DNA from: Rattus norvegicus
Taxonomy: Eukaryota; Chordata; Mammalia; Rodentia; Muridae
Direction: 5' to 3'
Assembly (NCBI RefSeq): GCF_036323735.1
Contig: NC_086032.1
Coordinates: 47,547,335 to 47,611,334 of the forward strand
DNA: 64,000 nucleotides
Below the pieces are notes generated by a model, which was given only the letters and a program-made list of their open reading frames with translations, made no database searches and was not told the DNA's origin. The position numbers and the translations under genes are program-made. Below, one piece after another: positions 62,920 to 64,000 of the stretch. Each line of letters opens with the position of its first letter. Position 1 is the stretch's first letter.

Positions 62920-64000
62920 GAATTCGGTTAGTTCCCAATAGGCCGCAGTAGTAATAAGTGATTGTTCGGGAAATAGAAAAATTTTCACGAATGGAATCAA
63001 AATTTCTAGGCGAATTCAGTGAGTTCCCAATGGGACATGCTTGGATGAGTTTGCTTTTCAATATCGAGCAACATTTTAACGAACGGAATCTAAGTATCAT
63101 GGTGAATTCAGTAGGTTCCCACTAGGATTCGCATTTAATAAGCCTGTTATTCAAGATAGAGCAAAGTTTAAACGAACTTAGACACTGTTTCTTTGTGAAT
63201 TCAGTTAGTTCCTGGTAGCCTGCTCTTGTAATATGTGTATTTTAAAGATTTATAAAAATTTGGTGAGCCGAATCTGAGTAACATGGTGAATTCGGTTAGT
63301 TCCCAATAGACCCCAGTAGTAATAAGTGGACTGTTCGGGATATAAAAAAATTTTCACGAATGGAGTCAAAATTTCTAGGCGAATTCAGGGAGTTCCCAAT
63401 GGGACATGCTTGTATGAGTTTGCTTTTCAATATCGAGCAACATTTTAAGGAACGATTCTAAGTATCATTGTGAATAGAGTCGGTTCCCAATAGGATTCGC
63501 ATGTAATAAGCTTGTTATTCAAGATAGAGCAACGTTTTAACCATCTGAAACACTGTTTCTTTGTGAATTCACTTAGTTCCTGGTAGCCTGCTCTTGTAAT
63601 ATGTGTATTTTTAAAGATTTATAAAAATTTGGTGAGCCGAATCTGAGTAACATGGTGAATTCGGTTAGTTCCCAATTGGCCGCAGTAGTAATAAGTGGAC
63701 TGTTCGGGATATAGAAATATTTTCACGAATGGAATCAAAATTTCTAGGCGAATTCAGAGATCCCAATGGGATATGCTTGTATGAGTTTGCTTTTTAACAT
63801 CGAGCAACATTTTAAGGAACGGAATCTAAGTATCATGGTGAATTCAGTAGCTTCCCAATGGGATTCGCATGTAATAAGCTTGTTATTCAAGATAGAGCAA
63901 CGTTTGAACAAACTGAAACACCGTTTCTTTGTGAATTCAATTAGTTCACAGTAGCCTCCTTTGTAATATATGTACTTTTAAGGATTTATCAAATTTGGTG
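62920..64000. repeat. Five-unit tandem repeat, second copy, cut by window end
   Basis: This is the partner of 61,078 onward. The last unit (63,657-64,000) stops 68 bases into box 4 (box 1 63,657, box 2 63,750, box 3 63,840, box 4 63,933), so the array continues to the right. Its box 2 is two bases short at CAGAGATCCCAATGGG. Confidence 0.84.

Larger units (their letters stand above)
1..64000. repeat. Satellite DNA array, ~369 bp tetrameric unit, 172 complete copies
   Basis: The window is filled end to end by one tandem repeat. I located the box-1 start of every unit (212, 582, 952, 1319 ... 63,288, 63,657): 173 starts with spacings of 366-371 bp. No gap could hold an inserted element and no unit lacks a box. 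Each unit has four related boxes of ~92 bp. The strand and frame of the repeat never invert. Arrays like this are known from eukaryotic heterochromatin, including centromeres; that this one is centromeric is inference. No coding, RNA-gene or transposon sequence was seen anywhere, so stretches not listed separately hold only further units. Species and satellite family are not recognised. Confidence 0.98.

Noticed and set aside
1..64000. CRISPR array
   Set aside because: Repeats are long (~92/369 bp), diverged and contiguous, with no unique spacers of constant length.
1..64000. Transposon or retroelement array
   Set aside because: No terminal repeats, target-site duplications or coding remains; unit spacing is regular throughout and leaves no room for an insertion.

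Overview
The whole 64 kb window is one uninterrupted tandem-repeat (satellite DNA) array. I see no gene, tRNA, rRNA, mobile element, CRISPR array or unique-sequence island. The array points to a eukaryotic chromosome, most likely constitutive heterochromatin such as a centromeric, pericentromeric or similar block. I cannot name the species or a published satellite family from the sequence.

Layout of the unit. The repeat unit is 366-371 bp, usually 369 or 370. I located 173 unit starts, from 212 to 63,657, giving 172 complete units plus a partial unit at each end. Each unit is made of four diverged boxes of about 93, 92, 93 and 92 bp. Every box opens with an EcoRI-type GAATTC followed by a conserved core ending near TTCCCA. 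The array therefore descends from a ~92 bp ancestor that became a fixed tetramer. A hand count on a consensus gives roughly 36-38% G+C and about ten CpGs per unit.

Layout of the array. Above the 369 bp level lies a nested, irregular higher-order structure. (A) 1-24,183: a segment of about 10 kb is present twice, 40 units (14,752 bp) apart. It carries one- and two-unit indels, and shorter 10-unit-offset and 4-unit-offset copies lie between the two segments. (B) 24,184-53,634: overlapping duplications with offsets of 2, 4, 6, 7, 8, 9, 10, 13, 14 and 17 units. They include a five-unit module present four times and marked by linked losses of the box-1 EcoRI site. (C) 53,635-64,000: further copies at offsets of 1, 3, 5, 14 and 18 units, including two adjacent units that differ at only two positions.

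How it works together. All rearrangements I traced are whole multiples of the ~369 bp tetramer and never of a single ~92 bp box. This is the pattern expected from in-register unequal crossing-over or gene conversion acting on the tetramer. Short open frames recur on the minus strand, but they are a by-product of the repeat. Nearly all begin at TTG, they end at a stop built into the conserved core, and the unit length is often not a multiple of three. The points most worth following are the conserved core at every box start, the phased A-tracts and short dyads, and the recent duplication history written in the variants.
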